Shown here piece by piece: positions 1 through 7,443 of a stretch of DNA of 64,000 nt. The stretch lies in assembly GCA_022394775.1 (NCBI GenBank), contig JAGFCB010000022.1, forward strand, positions 62,001 to 126,000. The letters are read 5' to 3'. This DNA comes from Candidatus Poribacteria bacterium. Its GTDB lineage: Bacteria > Poribacteria > WGA-4E > WGA-3G. Made by a program: the position numbers and the translations under genes. Under the pieces are notes generated by a model. It saw only the letters and a program-made list of their open reading frames with translations, did not search any database and was not told the origin of the DNA. The first letter of the stretch is position 1. Each line of letters opens with the position of its first letter.

Positions 1-18
1 GGGAAATCAAATTATTTA

Positions 19-516
19 TTAAAGTTTCGCTATTGCTTTCAAGGATTCGAGGACTTCTGTCTGTTGGACGAGATCGAATTGATGTGTGCCGATATACATA
101 TATCTGATAACCCCTGTTTTGTCAATGACAAACGTTGACGGACGTGCGATGTTGTAAGCCTCAAGACTGAGCCAGTGGTAGACGCCGTAGTTTTTGATGA
201 CGTTCCGCGTTTTGTCTATTAGCAGTGGGAATGTGATGCCGTTTTTATCGGCATAGCCGCGGAGTTCGCGGGGCCACTGCCCAGCGATGGCAAGTGGTGT
301 TGCTGTATGCTCGGCGTAGGCTTCAACATTTTCTTGGACTGCCGACAACTGACGGCGGCTGTTCGGTCACCATGTTCCTCTGAAGAATGTTAGCACGATG
401 TGTTGCGCGTCTCGGTACGCTTCAAGCGAGATGTCCACTCGTTGGTGTGATGACAGTGTGAATAGGGGCGCGGTATCGCCGATGTTGAGGATTTTGTTTT
501 TTCGCGGCATGGGCAT
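19..516 (-). CDS. Peroxiredoxin-like selenoprotein (in-frame UGA at catalytic position)
   Basis: From ATG 516 the minus strand reads 165 codons to TAA at 19-21, interrupted only by one TGA (369-367). The ORF track shows only the part after it, from a TTG. The two parts form one continuous AhpC/TSA-type redoxin: NIGDTAPLFTLSS near the N-terminus, FFRGTW-[TGA]-PNSRRQL, then FPLLID and PSTFVIDKTGVIRY. In this family the residue after RGxW is the redox cysteine, so TGA sits exactly on it. The second position of the usual CxxC is Ser, and no cysteine occurs anywhere in the product. I infer selenocysteine and a cytoplasmic thiol-dependent peroxidase or reductase role. A second ATG lies at 510, and neither start has a strong ribosome site. 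The alternative is a nonsense pseudogene, but both sides are otherwise intact. Confidence 0.75.
338..362 (-). promoter_or_regulatory. Candidate bacterial SECIS hairpin just after the UGA
   Basis: Four nucleotides after the TGA the minus-strand RNA can fold as AC-a-GCCG-c-C, loop GUCAGUU, G-u-CGGC-a-GU: seven pairs with two mismatches and a seven-base loop that begins with G-U. Bacterial SECIS elements lie directly downstream of UGA inside the coding region and usually carry a G at the start of the apical loop. The loop begins 14 nt after the UGA, slightly short for the class, so this is a candidate only. Confidence 0.45.
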
Positions 517-603
517 ATTGTATGGGATATTAGGGTTGCTGTCAAGTTTTTAGCGGTTGGCAGTGTAAATATGAGATGGCGTGAGGGATGTCGCGAGGTA
601 GAA

Positions 604-688
604 GATCACGAGCATAGGAGGATATGAAGCAGAAAGATCGCGAGTACAGATTGAGCCTACAAAGATCGCGAGCACAGCTCGCTCCTAC
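604..688. repeat. REP-like palindromes, cluster 1
   Basis: Contains an intact GATCGCGAGCACAGCTCGCT unit followed by CCTAC (664-688) plus decayed copies at about 634-658 and 604-620. The core GCGAGC-aca-GCTCGC is a perfect hairpin. The same 25-mer recurs near 4.5 kb and 12.3 kb. It occupies the otherwise empty gap between the redoxin and the helicase-like gene. Confidence 0.8.
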
Positions 689-714
689 AGAAGAGGGGTT
701 GGATTCTATAGCCT

Positions 715-3700
715 TTACTTTTCCTCTTGATTGGTCGAAGAAGGGAGTGCATACATGCTTCGCCGCACTTTCACAATTTCACCAGCATCGACAAGCCGTT
801 TGAGTTCGTTTTTTGTGGAACCTGGATGTCCTTCAATGACATCAATGAGTTCAGATGTTTTTTTCTCGCCTGTGGCAAGAAGTGCGAAGATCTGATCACG
901 GAGCGGGACGCGGAGGGGTTTCCCGCCTCTAAACTTCATCAATATTCGATTGGCTTGGCTTCTGGAGATGCCCAAGACGTGTTCTACTTCATCTCTATGG
1001 GATTCGGCAGTGAGAGTGTCGCGTTCTGCCTCAAACTGCTCACGCGTAGCGATGGTTTCAGGGAGTTTGTCTAAGCCACCGGCGACCTCAAAATCTTCCC
1101 AATCAAAAAGCAACGTTTCAGGACGATCAGTGATATCAGGGAGGGGTACACTCGCAAGCAGGACTACGGTTTTATTGGGTAAGCGGTTCAAGCCGGCGCG
1201 TCCGATAACCTGTGAAAATAAGCCTACAGATTGCCGTTCATGGACGGACCGAATGCGTGCGTCTTTATAGATACCGGATACTGCTTCACCATCATAAGAG
1301 AGGGGTTTTTCGTCGTCTCCGAACTGGATCTGCGATTGTCTCCAAACGTGTTCTGGTGTCCAGAAAGGTCCCCCAACGATCCAAATGACATCTGCCGTTT
1401 CAAAAGCGGAGGTTTCTAATGTTGTTAGGTGCTTAAAGCCCTTAACGAAACAGACGTTCTCTTTTGCTGCGATGTGCTTTAAATGTAGTTTTACCGGTGC
1501 GCAGCAGATAATTGCATGCCGAACGTTCGGGTCCTTCTCAATTTCGGCTTGGATATGGAGAAAAAAGCGTTGCCCCATTTCGGACATGCCGAGTACCCGC
1601 CAGTCGGTATCGTAGTTTAAAAGCGTATGTCGTGGATAGATGCCTGTTCGGATCTGAAAGACTCGATTTCCGGGTACCCATGCTGTCGGTTTGACGTGAT
1701 GGACTTCAATTTCGGCATCGGGGAACGCTCTACGCAAATCGCGTTCAGAAAGCATTGATGACATAAACAAGAGTCGTTTGACGTTCGGATGCAACACCGG
1801 CGGCACCCAGAACTTTAACTGTGTCTCATCCCATAACATGGGAGCATCGGCATCCCGTAAGTAATATGCGAAGAAACGCGTGAGTTGATGCCAAAATGTC
1901 CAGTTCAGATCCTGACAGACAGTTGGAAAGTCTTGAATTTTCGCAGTAGTTGAGGTATCCAAGATCCCGAATTCAATGGCTTGTGTAATTGAGATAGGGA
2001 TATTCAGGTCTTGGTTCAATTGAAAAGCCTCAAGTTCAAAGGCCGGTACTTCTTTTAGGGTGAGTCTATTCGCAGCGTCGGTATCCAAGGGAATGTAGGC
2101 AGCGGTGCCGCCGTCAAACTCGATAGCAAAACGCGCTAACATCTTTCCGGTTTGATCATCAACAAATTCGCGGGGTACGACTTTAGCGGTTATATTGACT
2201 TGCCCCATTTGCTGGGCGAGCGTTGCTTCTTGTCCTTGAAAGGCTTGCACGACGGCTCGGACGCGCCTGATAGGATTCTCATCCATTTCGCCTTTAATCT
2301 CTAAAGCGTTTAGTAAAGCAGTGGTAAAGTTCCCTAAGGCGTACCCGCGCCAATTCAGGCACCAATTTTCCAAGGTATCTTTTGATATTTTACACTGTAT
2401 AAACAGCCTACCTGCGTGTGCTTCATCGATGACACAAAGTCGTTCTGTGCTGTCCACAGGTTCAAGAATTTCAGCTGCCATTTTTGCGTGTTCTGGATCC
2501 AAAAACAGCCGAATAGGATTCAATATTTGTACTGCGGCATTTTTTAGCGCGGTAGATTGGGATAAATATCCACGTTGTTGGCATTCAGTATAGACGGGAC
2601 ACTGTGGACAAATACTCTCATTCGGATTTCCACCTTTCTCTTCGAGTGCCTTACACCGCTCTGGATCCTCGCAGACATTCCCGTGTTGAAAGGGTGTCGC
2701 CATCCGTATCTCGGCAGGTATATCTTTCACTTTTTGCCACAAGTAATTCCGGGGTCTGAGGTGTACAACCGATGACACATTTCGATCCCGAAAGTGTTGT
2801 TCGAGTTTTTGCGTCACCTCGAATTCCGCGGTTAGACTAACAGTGCCGCCGTCAAGGGCATGGGTCGCCGCAGCGTAGCTTTTACCGCCACCGTCTTCGG
2901 CAATAAGTCCAAGAATCCGTACATCCCGATTAAAAACGCTCTGCATCTGGGTAGCACTTTCTTCAAGCGTTCCATAAACCTTATTCTGCGTTTCTTTTTT
3001 AGGTAGGACTGGAGAGGGTCGTTTTATTCCCAATGGGCTGAGCTTGGCTTCGCGTACGGCAAGAATATTATCGGTTACAGGTAATCCAGTGGTCGGTATT
3101 GCTGGCAGAATACCGGTATCATCCCAGATATTTGTTAGCGGTGTCGCTTCCATTGGTAGCCCAGTATCAGGCATGGAAGCGCGAACCCAGACTTCTGTAT
3201 CTTGCTCCCATAGCGAAACGTGTGCATCGCCAAAACCGCTGTCGGATTGACGCCACTGGTAAATGCCGTCCTTTTGTTGAAGATAAGAAAACCCGCGCTT
3301 CAAAAACGCCTCTTTTGCGAGGTTAAGGTTGTGCGATCCGAAGGACATTGGCACGATAGGCATCTCTTGAACGGCAGCTTCCAAGTCGCTTTCTTCAAGC
3401 GATATTGGTTGGTGAAGTGCAGCCCGAAGCGTATCAATAGGTGCCAAGAGTACCTCTTTGGCAATGATAGGTGGATCTAAGAGGTTTCCCATCAGAATTT
3501 CGTGGCGGCCATCCCAACAACTGTATCCTTTATCGCCTAAGATTTCAAGCAGATGCGCGCGATGGTATGGATTTTCGGAGGTCGGTGTGTGTTTGTAAAT
3601 ATACTGTTTGGCTTCATTGGTATTGGGATGGAGATAATTCAGGACTCTGCAGGAGAAGCGCAATCCACCAGACTTTGATAGCGTCAATAGTGGGTTCGCG

Positions 3701-4128
3701 ACAGCGTTAAGGAGTGCCTCAACACAGGTGAGAACGGCATCGGGAGCAGCACAAATAGCGTCATACTTAAACTCGATGTCGTGCCACTGGGCACCCTCAC
3801 ATTCTGAGGGGACACCGGTATATACTTGGATTCCCCATGATTGATGCCAGAATACCCCAGTCCAGTCTTTTCTGCCTTGGCGTTTCAAGAATCGTTCTTC
3901 CTCAAAACCTGACAGACCGTGGTCGTAATCAGGGACGCGCCTCATCGGCATGAAAGAGATGTTCGCCTGCTCAAGTCTATAAAGGTTTACAGGGTATCTC
4001 CAAGCACAATAGGCGGTAAAATTATAAGGAAGCGCTTTATAGAGTGCTGGTGTTACTCTTGTCTTACGCTGTCGAAGGGGTTTTTTGTGTCGTTGATGAC
4101 AACGTTGAATGATATCTTTTAAATTCAT
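715..4128 (-). CDS. Large XPD/DinG-like Fe-S helicase-type protein with C-terminal winged helix
   Basis: 1137 residues. Visible motifs: Walker A AEDGGGKS (about 410-417); a cysteine cluster with C486, C507, C510 and C516 conserved in the paralogue at 51-54 kb, plus C492; Walker B/DEAH as CVIDEAH (about 565-571); a motif VI-like QVIGRAGLNR near the C-terminus; and a final winged-helix segment ending VRRSMYALP. Four cysteines between Walker A and DEAH are the hallmark of the XPD/DinG/Rad3 iron-sulfur helicases, so ATP-driven DNA unwinding is inferred. The usual SAT of motif III reads SSM. The first 400 residues are unlike any helicase I know; an SKSGGLRF segment faintly recalls prim-pol enzymes but is not enough to call one. 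It stands alone behind a consensus promoter. Family assignment is moderate, cellular role unknown. Confidence 0.75.
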   Translation of the reverse strand: MNLKDIIQRCHQRHKKPLRQRKTRVTPALYKALPYNFTAYCAWRYPVNLYRLEQANISFMPMRRVPDYDHGLSGFEEERFLKRQGRKDWTGVFWHQSWGIQVYTGVPSECEGAQWHDIEFKYDAICAAPDAVLTCVEALLNAVANPLLTLSKSGGLRFSCRVLNYLHPNTNEAKQYIYKHTPTSENPYHRAHLLEILGDKGYSCWDGRHEILMGNLLDPPIIAKEVLLAPIDTLRAALHQPISLEESDLEAAVQEMPIVPMSFGSHNLNLAKEAFLKRGFSYLQQKDGIYQWRQSDSGFGDAHVSLWEQDTEVWVRASMPDTGLPMEATPLTNIWDDTGILPAIPTTGLPVTDNILAVREAKLSPLGIKRPSPVLPKKETQNKVYGTLEESATQMQSVFNRDVRILGLIAEDGGGKSYAAATHALDGGTVSLTAEFEVTQKLEQHFRDRNVSSVVHLRPRNYLWQKVKDIPAEIRMATPFQHGNVCEDPERCKALEEKGGNPNESICPQCPVYTECQQRGYLSQSTALKNAAVQILNPIRLFLDPEHAKMAAEILEPVDSTERLCVIDEAHAGRLFIQCKISKDTLENWCLNWRGYALGNFTTALLNALEIKGEMDENPIRRVRAVVQAFQGQEATLAQQMGQVNITAKVVPREFVDDQTGKMLARFAIEFDGGTAAYIPLDTDAANRLTLKEVPAFELEAFQLNQDLNIPISITQAIEFGILDTSTTAKIQDFPTVCQDLNWTFWHQLTRFFAYYLRDADAPMLWDETQLKFWVPPVLHPNVKRLLFMSSMLSERDLRRAFPDAEIEVHHVKPTAWVPGNRVFQIRTGIYPRHTLLNYDTDWRVLGMSEMGQRFFLHIQAEIEKDPNVRHAIICCAPVKLHLKHIAAKENVCFVKGFKHLTTLETSAFETADVIWIVGGPFWTPEHVWRQSQIQFGDDEKPLSYDGEAVSGIYKDARIRSVHERQSVGLFSQVIGRAGLNRLPNKTVVLLASVPLPDITDRPETLLFDWEDFEVAGGLDKLPETIATREQFEAERDTLTAESHRDEVEHVLGISRSQANRILMKFRGGKPLRVPLRDQIFALLATGEKKTSELIDVIEGHPGSTKNELKRLVDAGEIVKVRRSMYALPSSTNQEEK

Positions 4129-4210
4129 GCTCTATTTCACTCAAGTAATGTTCTATCAAGACAATACAATAATACAAATTAAACTGGAAAATCTATGTCC
4201 TCATGCGAGA

Positions 4211-4239
4211 ATTATACATGAACTCGATTTACATGTCAA
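4211..4239 (-). promoter_or_regulatory. Consensus sigma-70 promoter for the 715-4128 gene
   Basis: On the minus strand TTGACA (4239-4234), 17 bases, TATAAT (4216-4211): a perfect match to the housekeeping consensus. The predicted start is about 75 bases before ATG 4128. The spacer AAATCGAGTT is shared with the promoter at 15218-15247. Confidence 0.8.
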
Positions 4240-4268
4240 GTTAAATTTGTGTATATTTCAGGACGATT

Positions 4269-4405
4269 TATAGTGAAACCTGTAATTATAATAAATCCCC
4301 TAATTACCTATACACCAACGGGGAGGCGAGGTTCCAAACCTCGCCAGCGGTGGGGGGATGTTTGTTCCCTGATGAGATGTAAACTTATTTTTGGATTTTG
4401 CTATA
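4269..4405. repeat. Degenerate family A MITE-like element
   Basis: Begins TATAGTGAAACC and ends GATTTTGCTATA, a decayed form of the TATAGTAAAAC/GTTTTACTATA terminal repeats seen intact at 11985-12101. Carries the hairpin GGCGAGGTTCCAAACCTCGC+C at 4325-4345. No coding capacity. Confidence 0.6.
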
Positions 4406-4478
4406 ATTGGGGGTGTTTCATTATTAGCGGAGGAGACCTCGTACCGCAAACTGTATGAAGATTAAATAAATCATTAGG

Positions 4479-4591
4479 GATCGCGAACACAGCTCGCTCC
4501 TATAATAAAAGAAGGATCGCGAGCACAGCTCGCTCCTACAGAGGAAGACAGCACCAGCTTTTGCAAAATCGTCAGCGCAGCTCGCTCCTAC
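4479..4591. repeat. REP-like palindromes, cluster 2 (three units)
   Basis: Three units of the GCGAGCACAGCTCGCTCCTA type at 4479-4502, 4515-4539 and 4565-4591, in the same orientation and separated by short unrelated sequence. Together with the promoter and the MITE-like element they account for most of the 500-base gap 4129-4633. Confidence 0.8.
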
Positions 4592-4633
4592 GCGGGAAAT
4601 TCCAACCCGCTATCTACTATAGATGTACTGCTT

Positions 4634-5758
4634 TTACATCAATTCGACGAAGATTTCGTTTGCGAGAAAGAGTCCACGGGATGTGAGTCGGAGATGCGTG
4701 GCGGTTCGTTGGAGTAATTGTAGGTCTATCCATTTTTTAAGAATATCCTCGAAAGCGACTTCGATTTCTTCGGCGAAACGGTTTCGGTAATCTTCAAGAG
4801 AGATGCCTTCCCGTTTGCGAAGTGCGAGCATGAGGGTTTCCGCTTTTTCCGCGTGTCCGATCAGGCGTTCTGTGTCGGCGATGGGTTTGTTGCATTTGGA
4901 GAGTTTGTTAATGTAAGGTGCAATGCCTCGAATATTGGTGTAACGGACACCGTTGACATATCCACACGCGCCTGCGCCGAGTCCGATACAGGGTTGGTTG
5001 TTCCAGTAGATGAGATTGTGCCTTGCATAACGGTTGGGTTTGGCGAAGTTACAGATCTCGTAGTGTGTGTACCTCTGCGCGGTCAAGGTCTCGATTGTGT
5101 ATTGGAACATATCCGCTTCGGTGTCTTCAGACGGGAGCTGGAGTTCACCGGCTTGCCACCGTTGATAAAATGGGGTCGTTTCCTCCATGACGAGGTTGTA
5201 GGCTGAAATGTGTTCGGGATCGAGAGAAATTACTTCGTTTAGTGTGTGGTGCCATGCTTCCATCGCCTGATTGGGAAGTGCGAAGATGAGATCAATGTTG
5301 ATGTTTTGAAAGTGATGTTCGCGGGCGAGATGGTAACTTTCGAGGAACTCGGCAACGGTGTGGATTCTGCCTAACTGTTTCAGGGTCTCATCTTGCATGG
5401 CTTGCAGACCGAAACTCAAGCGATTCACACCGTAGTCTCGCATGACGCTAAGTTTTTCGGTATCTACTGTGCCGGGATTGCATTCTACAGTGATTTCAGC
5501 ATCTGGTGTTATTTGGAAATGCTGCTGGATGTCGGTGAAGAGCTGCGCTAAGGCATCGGCAGCGAGGATGGAAGGGGTGCCGCCGCCGATGAAAATCGTT
5601 TGTAGGGGTTCGGTTTCTGAAGCGTAAAGTTCCATCTCTGTGCGGAGCGCGGTTAAGTATGCTTTCGCCTGTTCTTTGTGGAAGGCATAAGTATTGAAAG
5701 CGCAGTAGTAGCATTTCGTTGCGCAGAATGGGATATGGATGTATATGGAAGATGCCAT
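4634..5758 (-). CDS. hemW: HemW-type radical SAM protein
   Basis: 374 residues, usual length for HemW. The N-terminal YIHIPFCATKCYYCAF holds the CxxxCxxC [4Fe-4S]/SAM motif, with Phe two residues after the last Cys as in HemW rather than the extra Cys of HemN coproporphyrinogen oxidase. IFIGGGTPS (SAM-binding GGGTP) and FGLQAMQDETLKQLGR follow, then the C-terminal HemN-type domain. HemW binds heme and is thought to deliver it to respiratory proteins; many databases still call it oxygen-independent coproporphyrinogen III oxidase. ATG 5758 lies one base after the stop of the upstream dehydrogenase, so translation is probably coupled although the two functions are unrelated. Confidence 0.9.
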   Translation of the reverse strand: MASSIYIHIPFCATKCYYCAFNTYAFHKEQAKAYLTALRTEMELYASETEPLQTIFIGGGTPSILAADALAQLFTDIQQHFQITPDAEITVECNPGTVDTEKLSVMRDYGVNRLSFGLQAMQDETLKQLGRIHTVAEFLESYHLAREHHFQNINIDLIFALPNQAMEAWHHTLNEVISLDPEHISAYNLVMEETTPFYQRWQAGELQLPSEDTEADMFQYTIETLTAQRYTHYEICNFAKPNRYARHNLIYWNNQPCIGLGAGACGYVNGVRYTNIRGIAPYINKLSKCNKPIADTERLIGHAEKAETLMLALRKREGISLEDYRNRFAEEIEVAFEDILKKWIDLQLLQRTATHLRLTSRGLFLANEIFVELM

Positions 5759-5759
5759 A

Positions 5760-6863
5760 TTATTCTGTAAATTCCAATCCGATTCGGATGGCTGCGCCTG
5801 TGTCTGCGTAAGAGAAGGCTTCGTTAATGTCGCTGAACGGGAAGGTATCGGAGATAATTTTGTGGAACGGATACTTGTCGCGCGTGCGCACTAAGAAGTC
5901 AAGTGCTCGCGGGATGACCCAAGGTTCGTAGACGATGACACCGCGAATCGCTTTGCTACACCGGACGATGTTCCCTGGATCAATCTCTGTAGGGAATCCG
6001 AGGTTGATGTTTCCGATCCAGAGGTAACGTCCACCCCACCGAAGCATCTCTATACCTTCAGCAAGAACGCGTGGCGAACCGACGAACTCCGCGACGAGGT
6101 CCGCGCCGATGCCGCCTGTTTGGTCGAGAACGTATTGGACTCGTGAGTTCATGTCAATTTCGTCGACGTTGAGGGTTTCATCTGCCCCGAACTCCTGTGC
6201 CAAAGTAAGACGTGCAGGCAGTCGATCAAGAACGATAATCTTACCGGCGCCCATCTCACGTGCGACGGCTGTCGCGTAGAGCCCGAGTCCACCCGCACCT
6301 TGGATAACGACGGTATCGCCGAGGGTGATACCGATCTGGTTTAGCCCGTAGATGACTTCGGATAAAGCGCAGTTGATGGGTGATACGAGTGCGTCTGAGA
6401 GTTCGTCTGGAACTTTGAACACCCAATGTCCGGGTTTCATGTAGTAGTATTCACCGTAGGCACCGTGGAAATGCGGTGGCTGCTCGCTGGAGACACCGAG
6501 CCAATCTCTATAGCGGTTCGGACATCCCGGTTTTCCGTTGAGGCACATCCAACAGTGTTGGCAGGGTTTGAAGTAGGAATAAGCGATCCGGTCGCCTTCG
6601 GTGAGCGGTTGTCCGGTGCTATCTGTTGTGATATTGCGTCCCATCGCTTCGATTGTGCCGATCATTTCGTGTCCGAGTACTTGCGGGACACCGCTCTCAA
6701 TTTTGGGGCCGTGTCCGCGCCAGAAGTGTAGATCGGAGCCGCAGATATTTGCCATCCGGATTCGTACGCGTATGTCGTCGGGGGTGACGGATGGGACTGG
6801 GTATTCCCTGAATTCCATCGGGGTTTGCGGTTGTGTAAAAATGGCGACTTTCCCTGTTTTCAT
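5760..6863 (-). CDS. Zinc-dependent medium-chain alcohol dehydrogenase
   Basis: 367 residues, MDR superfamily (threonine/sorbitol dehydrogenase-like). Catalytic zinc ligands are visible as NICGSDLHFWRG (Cys), GHEMIG (His-Glu) and the Glu of CALSEVIYG. The structural zinc loop is CQHCWMCLNGKPGC with four cysteines. Rossmann motif GAGGLG, followed by Asp in VLDRLPA, points to NAD(H). The substrate cannot be told; polyol or amino alcohol is likely. It is the first gene of a pair with hemW. Ribosome site AAGGAAAG lies within the leader repeat directly before ATG 6863. Confidence 0.85.
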   Translation of the reverse strand: MKTGKVAIFTQPQTPMEFREYPVPSVTPDDIRVRIRMANICGSDLHFWRGHGPKIESGVPQVLGHEMIGTIEAMGRNITTDSTGQPLTEGDRIAYSYFKPCQHCWMCLNGKPGCPNRYRDWLGVSSEQPPHFHGAYGEYYYMKPGHWVFKVPDELSDALVSPINCALSEVIYGLNQIGITLGDTVVIQGAGGLGLYATAVAREMGAGKIIVLDRLPARLTLAQEFGADETLNVDEIDMNSRVQYVLDQTGGIGADLVAEFVGSPRVLAEGIEMLRWGGRYLWIGNINLGFPTEIDPGNIVRCSKAIRGVIVYEPWVIPRALDFLVRTRDKYPFHKIISDTFPFSDINEAFSYADTGAAIRIGLEFTE

Positions 6864-6870
6864 TTTTTAA

Positions 6871-6935
6871 CTTTCCTTGCGGTTCGGTAAGGTGGATCTG
6901 AAATTTGAGGGGCTGCTCCGTAGACTCGCTTTCCA
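6871..6935. repeat. Leader repeat, copy 1
   Basis: TTTCCTTGCGGTTCGGTAAG followed by a GGATCTG...CCGTAGACTCGC tail. Read on the minus strand it supplies ACCGCAAGGAAAG as the ribosome-binding site of the dehydrogenase. Two further copies lie at 8769-8830 and 8869-8910. Confidence 0.75.
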
Positions 6936-7050
6936 CTTCGTTTCAAGCTGTATCCTTTTCCCGAAAATTTGATGTTCAACTCCATAGATTCGGCACAAAC
7001 GGTGTTTTGGAATTCTCAACTGTGCCTTTGCGGTTTAGAATTGCCTTACC

Positions 7051-7443
7051 TTAATACTCATCAAAATTGACGACTTTCCAGCGTCCATCGATCTGTTCGG
7101 TGTGGATTACGACTTTTCGGGTATGCGTTGTCGCGCCACGGATTTCGATAGTGAGTTTGTAGTTGAATAGCACGTGGGTTGCTTCTTCTTCTTTATCGAT
7201 GAATTCGTATTCCATCTTCGGTACTTCGTCAAATTGTTGCCCTGGCACGCGGACTTCATTGACGCGCGCAATTTCGTCTTCGAGTTTTTGTGCGGCGAGT
7301 CCGTGGCTGAGTTGTAGGGATGCCATTTGGTCTGCTCGCTGGTAATAGTTATAGATAAAATCTTCGCAGACAGCTTGCGGCGTATTCCTATTTGCGCATG
7401 CGAGTATTAACAGAGTAGACAGTAGGAGGTATTGTGGTTTCAT
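7051..7443 (-). CDS. Small lipoprotein, possibly NTF2-like
   Basis: 130 residues from ATG 7443; the longer track ORF (to 7530) runs backwards into the preceding gene. MKPQYLLLSTLLILAC is a signal peptide ending in a lipobox-like Cys, so the mature protein should be membrane-anchored outside the cytoplasm. The rest is one alpha-beta domain (AVCEDFIYNYYQRAD... to DGRWKVVNFDEY) with the shape of NTF2/DUF4878-type lipoproteins; the match is by pattern only. Its ATG overlaps the stop of the phosphodiester glycosidase gene as ATGA, so the two are translationally coupled and probably act in the same envelope process. Confidence 0.7.
   Translation of the reverse strand: MKPQYLLLSTLLILACANRNTPQAVCEDFIYNYYQRADQMASLQLSHGLAAQKLEDEIARVNEVRVPGQQFDEVPKMEYEFIDKEEEATHVLFNYKLTIEIRGATTHTRKVVIHTEQIDGRWKVVNFDEY

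Noticed and set aside
367-369. Genetic code with UGA reassigned to an amino acid
   Set aside because: TGA serves as the natural stop of several intact genes here (7442-7440 with ATGA overlap, 49855-49857, 51078-51076), and other proteins run full length without internal TGA.
80-400. N-terminal prim-pol domain in the helicase-like protein (about residues 95-165; listed as residue numbers)
   Set aside because: WHDIEF and SKSGGLRF faintly resemble primase motifs, but the paralogue has DLHF instead of DIEF and the motif II His is Arg, so the catalytic acids are not conserved.
150-1200. Plus-strand ORFs across the helicase-like gene (727-1074, 950-1270, etc.)
   Set aside because: Shadows in other frames of a 1137-residue gene with clear motifs; no ribosome sites and low-complexity translations.
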